Positions 8,198-17,223 of a stretch of DNA of 64,000 nt are shown piece after piece. The notes beneath the pieces are model-generated. The model made no database searches and was not told the DNA's origin. It was given only the letters and a program-made list of their open reading frames with translations. Source of the DNA: an uncultured Eubacteriales bacterium (lineage in GTDB: Bacteria > Bacillota > Clostridia > Peptostreptococcales > Anaerovoracaceae); assembly GCA_902779185.1 (NCBI GenBank), contig CACZAM010000002.1, forward strand, positions 1 through 64,000. The letters run 5' to 3'. The position numbers were made by a program, and so were the translations under genes. Within the stretch, counting starts at the first letter, position 1, and each line of letters opens with the position of its first letter.

Positions 8198-9034
8198 ATG
8201 AAAAAGTTCGTTAAAATGTTTGCTTCAGGATCATTGATCATGGTTCTCGCTGCGGCTATGTTATTTACAGCTGCAGAAATTGGAGTTGTAGTAAACAATG
8301 AACCTGTAGTACTCGAAGCGCTCGGCTCGGGCGGAGATTCTTATACCCCTCCTGCGCCTTCAAAGAAAGCCAACCCGATGAAGGTCACAGGCAAAACTGT
8401 AAAAATCAATTACAAAAAACTTTCCAAGGCGACTCAGAAAATCAGCAGAAAGAGCGCTATCAAAGTAAGCAATTCCAAAGGAACCGTCAGGTATACAAAG
8501 AAGAGTTCAAGCAGTAAAAAGATTTCCATAAGCAAAAGCGGTGTAATTACTGTCAAAAAAGGTCTTAAGGCAGGTACATATAAGCTTAAGGTCAAAGTCA
8601 AGGCTTATGGTAATTCATCCTATAAAGCTGCAACCAGAACAGCAACGGTCACGATAAAGGTAATTACGGCAGAAAACCCTATAGTCGTTTCCGGTAATGA
8701 CATTACTGTAAGCGGTGATGAACTGGCAACTGCAGACAAAGTCATAAGCAGAAAGAATGCGATAGAAGTAAAGAATGCCAAGGGCGCCGTAACATACAAG
8801 AAGGTCAGCGGTAATACGATGATTACTGTCAGCTCCAAGGGTGACATAACGGTCAAATCCGGGATAGTACCGGGAACATATACAATAAAGGTCAAAGCTA
8901 CTGCTGCCGGAAACAAGAATTATAAGAAAGGCTCTGAAACGGCTGAAGTTGATATTACTGTAACAGATATTACATTACCGGAAGAAGAGTCCACACTCGA
9001 AGGAGGCAGCTCTGATGGAACTCCGGCTCAATAG
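8198..9034 (+). CDS. Secreted protein with two Lys-rich Ig-like repeats
   Basis: This 278-residue protein has an N-terminal signal or anchor segment (MKKFVKMFASGSLIMVLAAA). Two tandem repeats of about 95 residues follow. Each begins NP(M/I)xV-G, contains SRK(S/N)AI-VxN-KG-V-YxK and I(T)V-(S)KxG-ITVKxG, and ends with (A/P)GTY-(L/I)KVK and an alternating valine/threonine strand. This looks like a bacterial Ig-like or cadherin-like beta-sandwich found on clostridial surface proteins. There is no LPxTG sorting signal. The C-terminal 25 residues are acidic and low in complexity. It has its own promoter and lies inside the glycan cluster, so it may be a surface protein that contacts the glycan. That role is inference. 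Confidence 0.7.
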   Translation: MKKFVKMFASGSLIMVLAAAMLFTAAEIGVVVNNEPVVLEALGSGGDSYTPPAPSKKANPMKVTGKTVKINYKKLSKATQKISRKSAIKVSNSKGTVRYTKKSSSSKKISISKSGVITVKKGLKAGTYKLKVKVKAYGNSSYKAATRTATVTIKVITAENPIVVSGNDITVSGDELATADKVISRKNAIEVKNAKGAVTYKKVSGNTMITVSSKGDITVKSGIVPGTYTIKVKATAAGNKNYKKGSETAEVDITVTDITLPEEESTLEGGSSDGTPAQ

Positions 9035-9078
9035 TTCTGAAACGCCGGAAAGACTTACATGTTAATAGAAGTAATGAA

Positions 9079-9110
9079 TGGGCAACTGATTTATGGTTGC
9101 CCACTTTGTT
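9079..9110 (+). terminator. Terminator-like hairpin between Ig-like and sugar transferase genes
   Basis: The perfect 8-bp inverted repeat TGGGCAAC / GTTGCCCA with a 9-base loop is followed by CTTTGTT. The T-run is weak, so it may only attenuate transcription into the sugar transferase gene 20 bases downstream. Confidence 0.55.
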
Positions 9111-9130
9111 AACAGGATACATAATTGGTT

Positions 9131-9769
9131 ATGGGCAGAGATCGCCGGTTCCGAACAACATCATATCCAGTAATAAAAAGAGCCTTCGATATCGCAGGCT
9201 CTGCTGTTTTGCTAATGGCAAGCGCACCGGTATCGCTTGCTGCCGCTGTTGTGATAAAAGCCGAGAGTTCGGGTCCGGTTATATTTGTTCACAAAAGAGT
9301 AGGTCTGGATGGGCGCAGCATAAGGATATACAAGTTCCGGAGCATGCGTGCCGGCTCTGAAAAAACCGAGGCAATGCTCAATGACGAAGAACTGGAGCAG
9401 TTTTATCTGGAATACAAACTCAGAGATGATCCAAGGATCACAGAAATAGGAAGGCTGCTCAGAAAAACATCCATGGATGAGCTCCCGCAGCTGATAAATG
9501 TGATACAGGGGAGAATGAGTCTTATAGGACCAAGACCTGTGACTGAAAGTGAACTAAGCTTCTATACGGAAGATGAGAGAAAAAAACTCCTTTCGGTAAA
9601 ACCGGGCCTTACAGGTCTGTGGCAGGTGTCAGACAGAGAAACTTTTACATATCAGAGCGGTCTGAGGCAGAAAACAGAGCTTTATTATGTGGATAACGCG
9701 TCATGTGCGCTGGATCTAAGGATCCTCCTGAAGACACCTGCAGCGGTCATAAGAAGAAGCAGGGGTTAA
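9131..9769 (+). CDS. Initiating sugar transferase (undecaprenyl-phosphate sugar-1-P transferase)
   Basis: This protein of about 212 residues belongs to the bacterial sugar transferase family (PF02397; WcaJ/EpsL type without the large N-terminal domain). It has KRAFDIAGSAVLL with one membrane helix, then FVHKRVGLDGRSIRIYKFRSM, DDPRITEIGRLLRKTSMDELPQ, MSLIGPRP and KPGLTGLWQVSDR. These enzymes start glycan assembly by moving sugar-1-phosphate from a UDP-sugar to undecaprenyl phosphate at the inner membrane face. An in-frame TTG at 9125 is an alternative start. The sugar is not deducible; galactose is possible given the UDP-galactopyranose mutase in the same cluster. The glycosyltransferase genes follow with short gaps. 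Confidence 0.92.
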   Translation: MGRDRRFRTTSYPVIKRAFDIAGSAVLLMASAPVSLAAAVVIKAESSGPVIFVHKRVGLDGRSIRIYKFRSMRAGSEKTEAMLNDEELEQFYLEYKLRDDPRITEIGRLLRKTSMDELPQLINVIQGRMSLIGPRPVTESELSFYTEDERKKLLSVKPGLTGLWQVSDRETFTYQSGLRQKTELYYVDNASCALDLRILLKTPAAVIRRSRG

Positions 9770-9775
9770 CAAACT

Positions 9776-10576
9776 ATGCGCAGATACAGAATCGGAATAA
9801 TAGTAGCTTCTCATATAGAATGCAGTATGCCCGATGATCCCATGTATATACCTGTGATGGCAGGATCAGCGCTCAGGAACCATGTACCTGAAGGATATCT
9901 CCGTGATGATACAGGGGATAATATCTCAACGCGTAATGATGAATACTGCGAGCTGACAGCTCTTTACTGGGCATGGAAAAACCTTGACATGGATGTGATA
10001 GGGCTTTGCCACTACAGGCGTTTTTTTGCTTCACCTCAGCACAGAAATCATCTGCTGAGTGAAGATGAAGCAATGCATCTGCTCTATTGCTATGACGCGA
10101 TTTTGCCTGAGGTGCGCAACTATTATGTAGAAACGAACTACTCGCAGTATGTGCATTCGCATCACGCAGAGGATCTTGTCGCTGCGCGAAACATTATAGC
10201 CGAAAAGTATCCGGGATACATTGAGGCATATGACAGACGAATGGCTATGACCAAAGGGCACCGATTCAATATGCTTATTATGAAAAGGCCATTGCTGGAT
10301 GAATACTGCAGATGGCTATTCGATATACTCTTTGAACTTGAAGAAAAGCTTGATATTTCACATTACAGCGAAAATGATCGCCGTGTGTTCGGCTTTGTTG
10401 CTGAAAGACTGCTCGATGTCTGGATGGATAAGAACGGTATACGCAGTACTGACCTCGGATACATTTTTCGGGGCAACGAGCATATATGCATGAAAGCAGC
10501 TGCCATGATCCGCAGAAAAATCAGAGGAGCCTGTAGTGACAGCATTGAAAGAAGATGGAAAAAACTGCGGCAATAA
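9776..10576 (+). CDS. DUF4422 family glycosyltransferase
   Basis: This 266-residue protein has the DUF4422 hallmarks: an N-terminal strand RIGIIVASH, then DDTGDNISTRNDEYCELTALYWAWKN, and the GLCHYRRFF motif. The family occurs in capsule and exopolysaccharide clusters and is treated as glycosyltransferase-like. AGGGG precedes the ATG. It overlaps the next gene by 22 bases, so the two are coupled. The donor and acceptor cannot be read from the sequence. Confidence 0.88.
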   Translation: MRRYRIGIIVASHIECSMPDDPMYIPVMAGSALRNHVPEGYLRDDTGDNISTRNDEYCELTALYWAWKNLDMDVIGLCHYRRFFASPQHRNHLLSEDEAMHLLYCYDAILPEVRNYYVETNYSQYVHSHHAEDLVAARNIIAEKYPGYIEAYDRRMAMTKGHRFNMLIMKRPLLDEYCRWLFDILFELEEKLDISHYSENDRRVFGFVAERLLDVWMDKNGIRSTDLGYIFRGNEHICMKAAAMIRRKIRGACSDSIERRWKKLRQ

Positions 10577-11469
10577 TAGTAACGCATAACAGGAAAGATA
10601 AACTCCGCAAATGTATAGAAGCGGTACAGGGACAGGAGGGGACGGCTGCTCCGGGGATTATCGTGGTCGATAATGACAGCAGTGACGGGACCTCCGGCCT
10701 TTTCACAGGAGCCGGCGCTGAATATGATGCCGGCGGTTTTTATTATTACAACACAGGACTGAATACCGGTGGTGCCGGCGGATTCTGTTTTGGCCTCAGA
10801 AAAGCAGCTGAGCTTGGTTTTGAATATGTTTGGCTGATGGATGACGATACAGTTCCCTCAAGTACTGCACTCAGTGAACTTCTTGGATTTGAAGAAAAGC
10901 AAGGCTCTGACTACGGCTTCCTTTCAAGCAAAGCTGTCTGGAGGGACGGCAGCCTGTGTCTGATGAATGTGCAGAGGGAGACACTGACACATAATGTCAG
11001 TGACTTCAGCAGGGCATACGTTGATATAAAGATGGCATCGTTTGTATCACTTCTGATACCAATGCGAATCGTAAGAGAGGTCGGTCTTCCATACAGGGAG
11101 TTTTTCATCTGGACCGATGACTGGGAATACACGAGACGTATATCCAGAAAGTACCCGTGCTATCTGGTCACTGACAGCGTTGTTGTTCATGACATGAAAA
11201 GCAATATAAAAGCAGACATAGCTTCTGACAGCAGCGAAAGAACGGACCGTTACAGATATCTTTACAGAAACGATGTCGTTCTTTATCGAAGGGAAGGGAT
11301 CAGGGGAGTTGTTTATGAAACACTCCGCCTTTCCGCACATCTTGCGAGGGTCGTGCTAAGCGGCAACAGTCTTCATGAGAAAAAAAGAAGAGCCGGAATC
11401 ATTATCAAAGGAACTGCAGACGGCCTTAGTTTTTATCCGATGCCGGACAGATTGAACAGTAATAAGTGA
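10555..11469 (+). CDS. Family 2 glycosyltransferase, galactofuranosyltransferase-like
   Basis: This is a 304-residue GT-A enzyme. The N-terminal strand AAIIVTHNRKDKLRKC, VVDNDSSDGT, NTGGAGGFCFGLRKA and the metal-binding WLMDDDT motif match the GlfT-like branch of family 2. In that branch the NTGGAGG loop and the DDD motif are typical. FFIWTDDWEYTRR supplies the catalytic-base region. A galactofuranose donor is suggested by the UDP-galactopyranose mutase in the cluster, but this is inference. It starts inside the end of the DUF4422 gene with GAAAGAAG as ribosome site. Confidence 0.88.
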   Translation: MEKTAAIIVTHNRKDKLRKCIEAVQGQEGTAAPGIIVVDNDSSDGTSGLFTGAGAEYDAGGFYYYNTGLNTGGAGGFCFGLRKAAELGFEYVWLMDDDTVPSSTALSELLGFEEKQGSDYGFLSSKAVWRDGSLCLMNVQRETLTHNVSDFSRAYVDIKMASFVSLLIPMRIVREVGLPYREFFIWTDDWEYTRRISRKYPCYLVTDSVVVHDMKSNIKADIASDSSERTDRYRYLYRNDVVLYRREGIRGVVYETLRLSAHLARVVLSGNSLHEKKRRAGIIIKGTADGLSFYPMPDRLNSNK

Positions 11470-11502
11470 TTCCAAAGGCAACTAGTCATATAGGGCAGAT
11501 CT

Positions 11503-12615
11503 ATGAAAATACTTGAAGCATTCGGTGAACCAATATCATACGGGGGACAGGAGGCGTTTGTGCTGAATGTGCTTGAGAAAATGGATAGCTCAGGTCTGGA
11601 GACAGACCTTCTGACTCCTTATTATTGCGATAATCAGAATGCGCATTTCATAGCGGGAGCAAACGGCGGACAGGTTTATGAGCTGAGCCTCAGTTTCAGA
11701 CCCGGAAGCATCAGAAACGGTGCGGAAAGGAAGATACTTTCTTTTCTCCGCAGCCATAGTTACGATGTGATACACATACATTCAGGCAGCAGCTCAATGC
11801 TCGAGATATATGCAAGACTGGCACATAGAGCCGGAATACCGCGCATAATAGTCCACTCCCACAGTACAGGATACAATGACTGGAAACACAGGGCGAGCAA
11901 ATTTGCCACTTCATTCGGACTGCGGAAGTATCCGACTGATTACTGTGCCTGTTCTGTCGAAGCGGGCGAATGGAGATTCCCTATGGATATCTGCCGGAAC
12001 TCACTTCGCGTGATAGCAGACGGTATAGACGCTTACAGATTCAGATTCGACCCGCAAATCAGAAGCAAAATGAGAAAAGAATTCGGCCTGAGTGATGATG
12101 ATATTGTCATTGGAAACGCGGGCAGACTGGTGTCACAGAAGAATCAGCTTTACCTTATATATCTGCTGGATTCGATACGTGGCATCAAAGGCGGAGAGAG
12201 GTACAAGCTTGTCATTGCCGGGGATGGTGAAGACCGGGAGAAACTAAAAGAGCATGTAAGCTCTCTTGGACTTGATGACTCAGTGCTGTTCACCGGGCTG
12301 TTTGAGAACATATGTGATTTTTATCAGGCTGTAGATGTGCTCGCCATACCATCAGTTTATGAAGGATTCTGTATTGCTGCAGCAGAAGGCCAGGCCGCGG
12401 GACTTGACGTCATAGTATCAGACAGGGTTCCGAAAGCTGCAGGTATCACTGAGTCCATCACTTTTATTCCTCTTGAAAACAGAGAGGCATGGATCAGTGC
12501 CATAATGTCACATCATGAGAGACATGCCGGCAATGCGGACATGATCGCTGAGTCCGCATATGATATAAGAAAAGTCGCAGCCGGCGTCAGGGAAATGTAT
12601 CTTGAGGGGAAGTAA
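11503..12615 (+). CDS. Family 4 glycosyltransferase (GT-B fold)
   Basis: This 370-residue protein has the GT-B layout. The N-terminal half contains SYGGQEAFVLNVL and DVIHIHSGSSS. The C-terminal half has GNAGRLVSQKNQLYLI, VIAGDGEDREKL, VLFTGLFENICDFYQAVDVLAIPSVYEGF and a donor-binding E-x7-E region (EGFCIAAAEGQAAG). It resembles EpsF-type retaining glycosyltransferases of exopolysaccharide clusters. The gap to the following gene is 5 bases. The sugar donor is unknown. Confidence 0.9.
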   Translation: MKILEAFGEPISYGGQEAFVLNVLEKMDSSGLETDLLTPYYCDNQNAHFIAGANGGQVYELSLSFRPGSIRNGAERKILSFLRSHSYDVIHIHSGSSSMLEIYARLAHRAGIPRIIVHSHSTGYNDWKHRASKFATSFGLRKYPTDYCACSVEAGEWRFPMDICRNSLRVIADGIDAYRFRFDPQIRSKMRKEFGLSDDDIVIGNAGRLVSQKNQLYLIYLLDSIRGIKGGERYKLVIAGDGEDREKLKEHVSSLGLDDSVLFTGLFENICDFYQAVDVLAIPSVYEGFCIAAAEGQAAGLDVIVSDRVPKAAGITESITFIPLENREAWISAIMSHHERHAGNADMIAESAYDIRKVAAGVREMYLEGK

Positions 12616-12620
12616 TATCT

Positions 12621-14957
12621 GTGGAGTCTTGTTCAGGGAAAAAACTGCTGACAGTATCGGTAGCAGCATACAATGCGGAGAAGACTCTCGGGGAAACTCT
12701 GTCTTCACTTGCAGCTCTTTCAGACCTGATGGGTCTTATGGATGTGATTATCATTGACGATGGCTCAGAAGACGGTACAGGGAAGATCGCTGACAGCTTC
12801 GCGTTAAGGTTCCCGGATTCGGTACGTGTTGTATGCAAAAGTAATGGAGGCTATGGTTCTACCGTGAACACAGCCGTAGGTATTGCAGAGGGCAGATACT
12901 TCAAACTTCTCGATGCTGATGACAGCTTTGATGGGGAAGGGCTGCGGACGCTTCTGAAATACCTCAGGACCACGGACGCAGATCTCGTGGTCACTCCTTA
13001 CATTTGTGAAAAGCATACTGAATACGGAATAAAAACAGAGACAGTAGATCCATATCCCGGATTGCAGGAGAAGCGTGTCGATATTGAGTTATTGGAAGCC
13101 TGTAAAGGTATCCCTATGTTCAGCATATGTGTCAGAACTGAAGTGCTGAAAAAGTCTTCTGTCAGACTGACAGAACATTGTTTTTACACTGACAATGAAT
13201 TCGCGATGGCAGCTCTCCTGTATTCGCGGGATGCTGTGAAACTTAATCATCCTGTATACCGTTACAGAACGGGAATAGCCGGTCAGAGCATGAGCGTGGA
13301 GGGCAGGATCCTACATAGGACTGACAAGATAACTGCTGCAGCAGGTGTGTTTGATATATATGAAAACTATCTGAACGGCAGGGAAAACGGAGGAGCGAAG
13401 AAAGAGCTTACCGGCGGCAGAAAACTCATAGCCGAAGATATTATAAGCATGATGGTGCGTGAGGTATATGTCAGCCATATGCTGTGCGGAGGGTTATTCG
13501 GAGACAGGGATACTCTGAACGCCTATGACATAAAGCTGAAAGAAGAACGGCCGGAAATATATGAGATATCAGAAAAATCACGCCTTGTAAGTGCCGTGCG
13601 CCGGGCCGGCGGAATGAAATATGCAGCATTATGCGCTAAAGTAAGGCGCGATGAAGAAAAACGAATGGGAAGCACGTACATTCCGGCATGGTTCGGTATA
13701 GCGTCTTATCTGGCTGCTGCGTGCATGATAGTACAGTGCAGGACTGAATGGATGCACCTGCAAAGCTGCGGCATGATAGTCAACAGGAGCGCCTGGGCTG
13801 TGATGATGGCTTCGATGCTTATTATGGCACTTTATTGTGCCGGGTCTGACAGAGCATCCGCTTTTCCGGATAAAGTGCCTGATAAAAAAAGAATTGTCAT
13901 TATATGCCTTATAGCCGCTTCATATACAGGAATTTTCATAGCAGTTAATCCTGTCAACAAGCTAAGGGTGATAAGATGCGTATCTGCAGTGATGATGATG
14001 ATCATTCTTACAGGCTCATCGTATGGAAAGCGCAAAGCGATACGCATAATGGAAAGCTTCAGAGACCTCGCTCTGGTTGCCGCGGCCTTATCACTTATAT
14101 TGTGGACAGCATCCGCTATTATTCACATTCTGCCGGTAACCGGTCATGTGATGAGCGACTGGACAAAAACCGGAGGTTATGTAAGTGTTCCTACATTCCT
14201 GAGCATATATTTTGAGCCGCAGCCTACGGACTGGACTTTCATGTCCGCGCGCAACAGCGGGTTTTTCACAGAAGGGCCCATGGCAGGATTCTGCTATTGC
14301 ATTGCTCTTATTGCTGAAATGTTCATTTGCGGGTTCAGAGACAGAAAGAACCATATTGCGGCAACGACTTTGCTCGTTATATGTGTGCTGAGCGCTCTGT
14401 CAGCTGTAAGCAGCATTGCGGTTTTGTTTGCTATTACCTTACGCATGGTGCTAAGCCTGAAACGCGGGAGAGCTACAAGCAGAAAGTCAATCGCAGTTGT
14501 AACGCTTTTCATATCCGGGCTTGCCGCATTGCTTTGCTGCCTTGTTTTTGTGAAGATCACCCGGGGTTCCGGGAGTATACGCCTGAATGATTTCACTGTC
14601 GGGTTTAATGCCTGGCTTAGCAGACCTTTGTTCGGAGGCGGCTTTGAAAACCTGGATTATCTCAGGAGCTTTATGCCGGAATGGAGAATGGGGGTCGACA
14701 CGGGATTCAGCAATTCACCGATGGAAATACTGGCACAGGGAGGGGTCTATCTCTCTTTGCCTTACATTTACGCATTTGGATCTGCAGCCATAAAGGGAAT
14801 CAGAACAAGAAACGCAGGTATCATAGCTGCTCTGCTGATATTCCTTTTCCTGTTCACATTCACAGCTGTACCATATCAATACATTGTGTTTTTCATGCCA
14901 CCAGTGCTGTGCATCTGTGCTGAGTACAAAGAATCTTCTGAGTTATGCGCTGATTAA
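12621..14957 (+). CDS. Fusion: family 2 glycosyltransferase + O-antigen polymerase-like membrane domain
   Basis: This is a 778-residue, two-part protein. Residues about 9-330 are a GT-A family 2 transferase with LTVSVAAYNAEKTLGETL, VIIIDDGSEDGT, KSNGGYGSTVN and KLLDADD. From about residue 350 there are roughly ten membrane helices. A periplasmic loop contains FTEGPMAGF, a cytosolic stretch is rich in Arg/Lys, and a second loop contains LSRPLFGGGFENL and SNSPMEILAQGGVYLSLPYIY, as in Wzy-type polymerases. The start is GTG after GAGGGGAAG. A fused protein could couple addition of the last sugar to polymerisation. The frame is continuous with no stop between the parts, so the fusion is not caused by a visible frameshift. 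Confidence 0.82.
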   Translation: MESCSGKKLLTVSVAAYNAEKTLGETLSSLAALSDLMGLMDVIIIDDGSEDGTGKIADSFALRFPDSVRVVCKSNGGYGSTVNTAVGIAEGRYFKLLDADDSFDGEGLRTLLKYLRTTDADLVVTPYICEKHTEYGIKTETVDPYPGLQEKRVDIELLEACKGIPMFSICVRTEVLKKSSVRLTEHCFYTDNEFAMAALLYSRDAVKLNHPVYRYRTGIAGQSMSVEGRILHRTDKITAAAGVFDIYENYLNGRENGGAKKELTGGRKLIAEDIISMMVREVYVSHMLCGGLFGDRDTLNAYDIKLKEERPEIYEISEKSRLVSAVRRAGGMKYAALCAKVRRDEEKRMGSTYIPAWFGIASYLAAACMIVQCRTEWMHLQSCGMIVNRSAWAVMMASMLIMALYCAGSDRASAFPDKVPDKKRIVIICLIAASYTGIFIAVNPVNKLRVIRCVSAVMMMIILTGSSYGKRKAIRIMESFRDLALVAAALSLILWTASAIIHILPVTGHVMSDWTKTGGYVSVPTFLSIYFEPQPTDWTFMSARNSGFFTEGPMAGFCYCIALIAEMFICGFRDRKNHIAATTLLVICVLSALSAVSSIAVLFAITLRMVLSLKRGRATSRKSIAVVTLFISGLAALLCCLVFVKITRGSGSIRLNDFTVGFNAWLSRPLFGGGFENLDYLRSFMPEWRMGVDTGFSNSPMEILAQGGVYLSLPYIYAFGSAAIKGIRTRNAGIIAALLIFLFLFTFTAVPYQYIVFFMPPVLCICAEYKESSELCAD

Positions 14958-14969
14958 ACCACATTTGAG

Positions 14970-15797
14970 ATGAGACCGATCAGAGACAACAGAAACATTT
15001 ACATCATATGGAAGAGGCATGAGGGTGGCGGCCTTCGCAGCCTCATATCTTTTGGCGTGGAGACCGCTGCATACCTGTTACGCGTGCGTTCACATTCCCG
15101 TGATTACATAAGGGAGATCATACGTGGCGGTTATTTGGCAAGTATCAATGAAAAACGTTATCCGGGCATCAGAATGTATCTTCCGGACTTCAGAAGAGAC
15201 CTGATACAGAAGCTTATAGTGCGCAATCAGGAATTTTTTGAGGATGCTGAACTCAATATGCTTAAAGAAAAGTGGATCCCTGAAGGAGCAGTCATCTGTG
15301 ACTGCGGAGCGCACATAGGTAACCATACAGTCTATTTCGGCTGCGTGTGCAAGGCTGAGCACGTTTACTCTTTTGAGCCTGTAGAGCATTTATTCCGCAT
15401 ATTGAAAAGGAATATAGAATTAAACGGTCTGACGGATACTGTCAGCGCGTTTAATGTCGGCCTTGGCGGTACGGAAAGTACAGCCCGTGTTTCAAGCTAT
15501 GATCGATCCAATACCGGCATGGCAAGGATCACAGCTTCAAAAAATGGAGCGATACGGATCGAAAGGCTTGACGATATGATTCCTGCCGGAATTCACGTTG
15601 ACTTTATCAAGATCGATGTTGAGGGAGGCGAATACAGTCTTCTGGAAGGGGCCGTGCGCATACTTACAGAAAGCAGACCGGTTATTTTCATTGAAGTCCT
15701 TCCCGAAAATATAGTAAAAGTATTCGGACTGCTTAATGAATACGGTTACAAAAAAACCGGAGAATTCGGAAACGACAATTATCTGTTTACAGCATGA
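14970..15797 (+). CDS. FkbM family methyltransferase
   Basis: This 275-residue protein has the FkbM SAM-dependent methyltransferase core. Motif I is AVICDCGAHIGNHTVYFG, followed by VYSFEPVEHLFRILKRNIELN, DFIKIDVEGGEYSLLEGA and RPVIFIEV. In glycan clusters such enzymes usually O-methylate sugars, capping or decorating the polymer. It is not an ArsM-type arsenic methyltransferase: the family motifs differ and no conserved arsenic-binding Cys set is seen. It is followed after 4 bases by the flippase gene. Confidence 0.85.
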   Translation: MRPIRDNRNIYIIWKRHEGGGLRSLISFGVETAAYLLRVRSHSRDYIREIIRGGYLASINEKRYPGIRMYLPDFRRDLIQKLIVRNQEFFEDAELNMLKEKWIPEGAVICDCGAHIGNHTVYFGCVCKAEHVYSFEPVEHLFRILKRNIELNGLTDTVSAFNVGLGGTESTARVSSYDRSNTGMARITASKNGAIRIERLDDMIPAGIHVDFIKIDVEGGEYSLLEGAVRILTESRPVIFIEVLPENIVKVFGLLNEYGYKKTGEFGNDNYLFTA

Positions 15798-15801
15798 CGA
15801 T

Positions 15802-17223
15802 ATGACAGAAAAGAACACGCCTATACAGATAAATATGCTGATGAATGTGCTGCTGACGCTTTCATCCATAGTTTTCCCGCTGATAACCCTTCCTTATGTG
15901 ACGAGGGTGCTTGGCCCGGAGAATCTTGGGAAGGTCTATTTCGCCACATCTGCAGTGACTTTTTTTGCTGTTTTTGCGGAACTCGGCATACCGGTTTACG
16001 GCATCAGGGCATGCGCAAGAGTAAGAGATGACAGGCGCGAGCTGACCAGAACAGCGCATGAGATAATGACGATCAACCTCATATCATGCCTCACTGTCTA
16101 TGCTGTATTGGCAATCTGTATGTTTACAGTTCCCAGATTCACAGAGGACAGAGCTCTGCTCGCCGTCATCAGCAGTTCGATGATACTTAACGCGCTGGGG
16201 GCGGAATGGATATACAAGGCTCTCGAAAAATACACATACATTACGATAAGATCGCTCATTATGAAGGTATTGGCTCTTATAGCCATTTTCATTCTTGTCA
16301 GGGGCAGATCGGACTATGTAATATATGGCTTTCTTACGATTGCTGCTGCAGCCGCCTCCAACATAGTCAACATGACCGGTATACACAGGTATATTGACAT
16401 CGGATATAAAGGCAGAATGGATCTGAGAAGACATCTTCCGGGGATGCTGGCACTGCTTTCTCTGGCAGCGGCAGCGACGATCTACACTAACCTTGATATT
16501 GCCATTCTGGACTTTATGAAAGGGGATATGGAAGCCGGGTTTTACGGTACTGCTGTAAAAATCAAACTGGTTCTTGTAAATCTGGTAACTTCCGTCAGTG
16601 CGGTGCTGCTTCCGAGAACATCATTCCTGGCAGTCAAAGGTGACTACGACAGATTTATCATGCTGCTCAAAAGGACTATGAGCGGAGTTATCGCGCTGGC
16701 GGTTCCGGCTGCGAGCTTCTTCATAATGTTTGCCGATGACTGTATTTCTGTGCTTGCAGGTGAAGAGTTTTCAGCCGCAGTACTGCCAATGCGCATAATA
16801 ATGCCTTCGATAATCTTTATAGGGATATCAAATATCACAGGAATGCAGATGCTGGTTCCTGCGGGAAAAGAGAAAGAGGTATCGCATGCGGCGTGGATAG
16901 GCGCAGCTGTTGATCTTTCACTTAATATGTTGTTTATACCGCGGTTCGCTTCCGCCGGTGCTGCAGCGTCGACTCTCGCTGCTGAGATCATCGTTATGAT
17001 ATATCTTTTAAGACAAGGCGGGCGGTACTCACGTGAGATCATATCCGCGAAAGCAGTTTTAATAGTAGCGGCAGTATCGGCAGCAGCGATACCTGCATGC
17101 ATCTGGGTAAGGGTGACCGGTCTGGGAGGACTGGCCGAAGTGATAACAGCCGCGCTTTTCTATTTCGGCAGCTACTGCCTGATAATTTTTGTTTTAATGA
17201 GGAAAAATGTACTACTACGCTGA
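15802..17223 (+). CDS. Wzx-type polysaccharide flippase
   Basis: This protein of about 473 residues has roughly 14 membrane helices. The MATE/Wzx start NMLMNVLLTLSSIVFPLITLPYVTRVLGPENLGKVYFA is typical of oligosaccharide flippases. It would move undecaprenyl-linked repeat units to the outer face of the membrane. The ATG at 15802 is preferred because it follows the FkbM stop by 4 bases. A farther in-frame ATG at 15736 would overlap that gene by 62 bases. The gene overlaps the next one by 17 bases. Confidence 0.92.
   Translation: MTEKNTPIQINMLMNVLLTLSSIVFPLITLPYVTRVLGPENLGKVYFATSAVTFFAVFAELGIPVYGIRACARVRDDRRELTRTAHEIMTINLISCLTVYAVLAICMFTVPRFTEDRALLAVISSSMILNALGAEWIYKALEKYTYITIRSLIMKVLALIAIFILVRGRSDYVIYGFLTIAAAAASNIVNMTGIHRYIDIGYKGRMDLRRHLPGMLALLSLAAAATIYTNLDIAILDFMKGDMEAGFYGTAVKIKLVLVNLVTSVSAVLLPRTSFLAVKGDYDRFIMLLKRTMSGVIALAVPAASFFIMFADDCISVLAGEEFSAAVLPMRIIMPSIIFIGISNITGMQMLVPAGKEKEVSHAAWIGAAVDLSLNMLFIPRFASAGAAASTLAAEIIVMIYLLRQGGRYSREIISAKAVLIVAAVSAAAIPACIWVRVTGLGGLAEVITAALFYFGSYCLIIFVLMRKNVLLR

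Noticed and set aside
14970..15797. FkbM methyltransferase as the missing arsenic methyltransferase (ArsM)
   Set aside because: It has FkbM motifs and lacks the ArsM Cys set; its place between glycosyltransferases points to sugar methylation.
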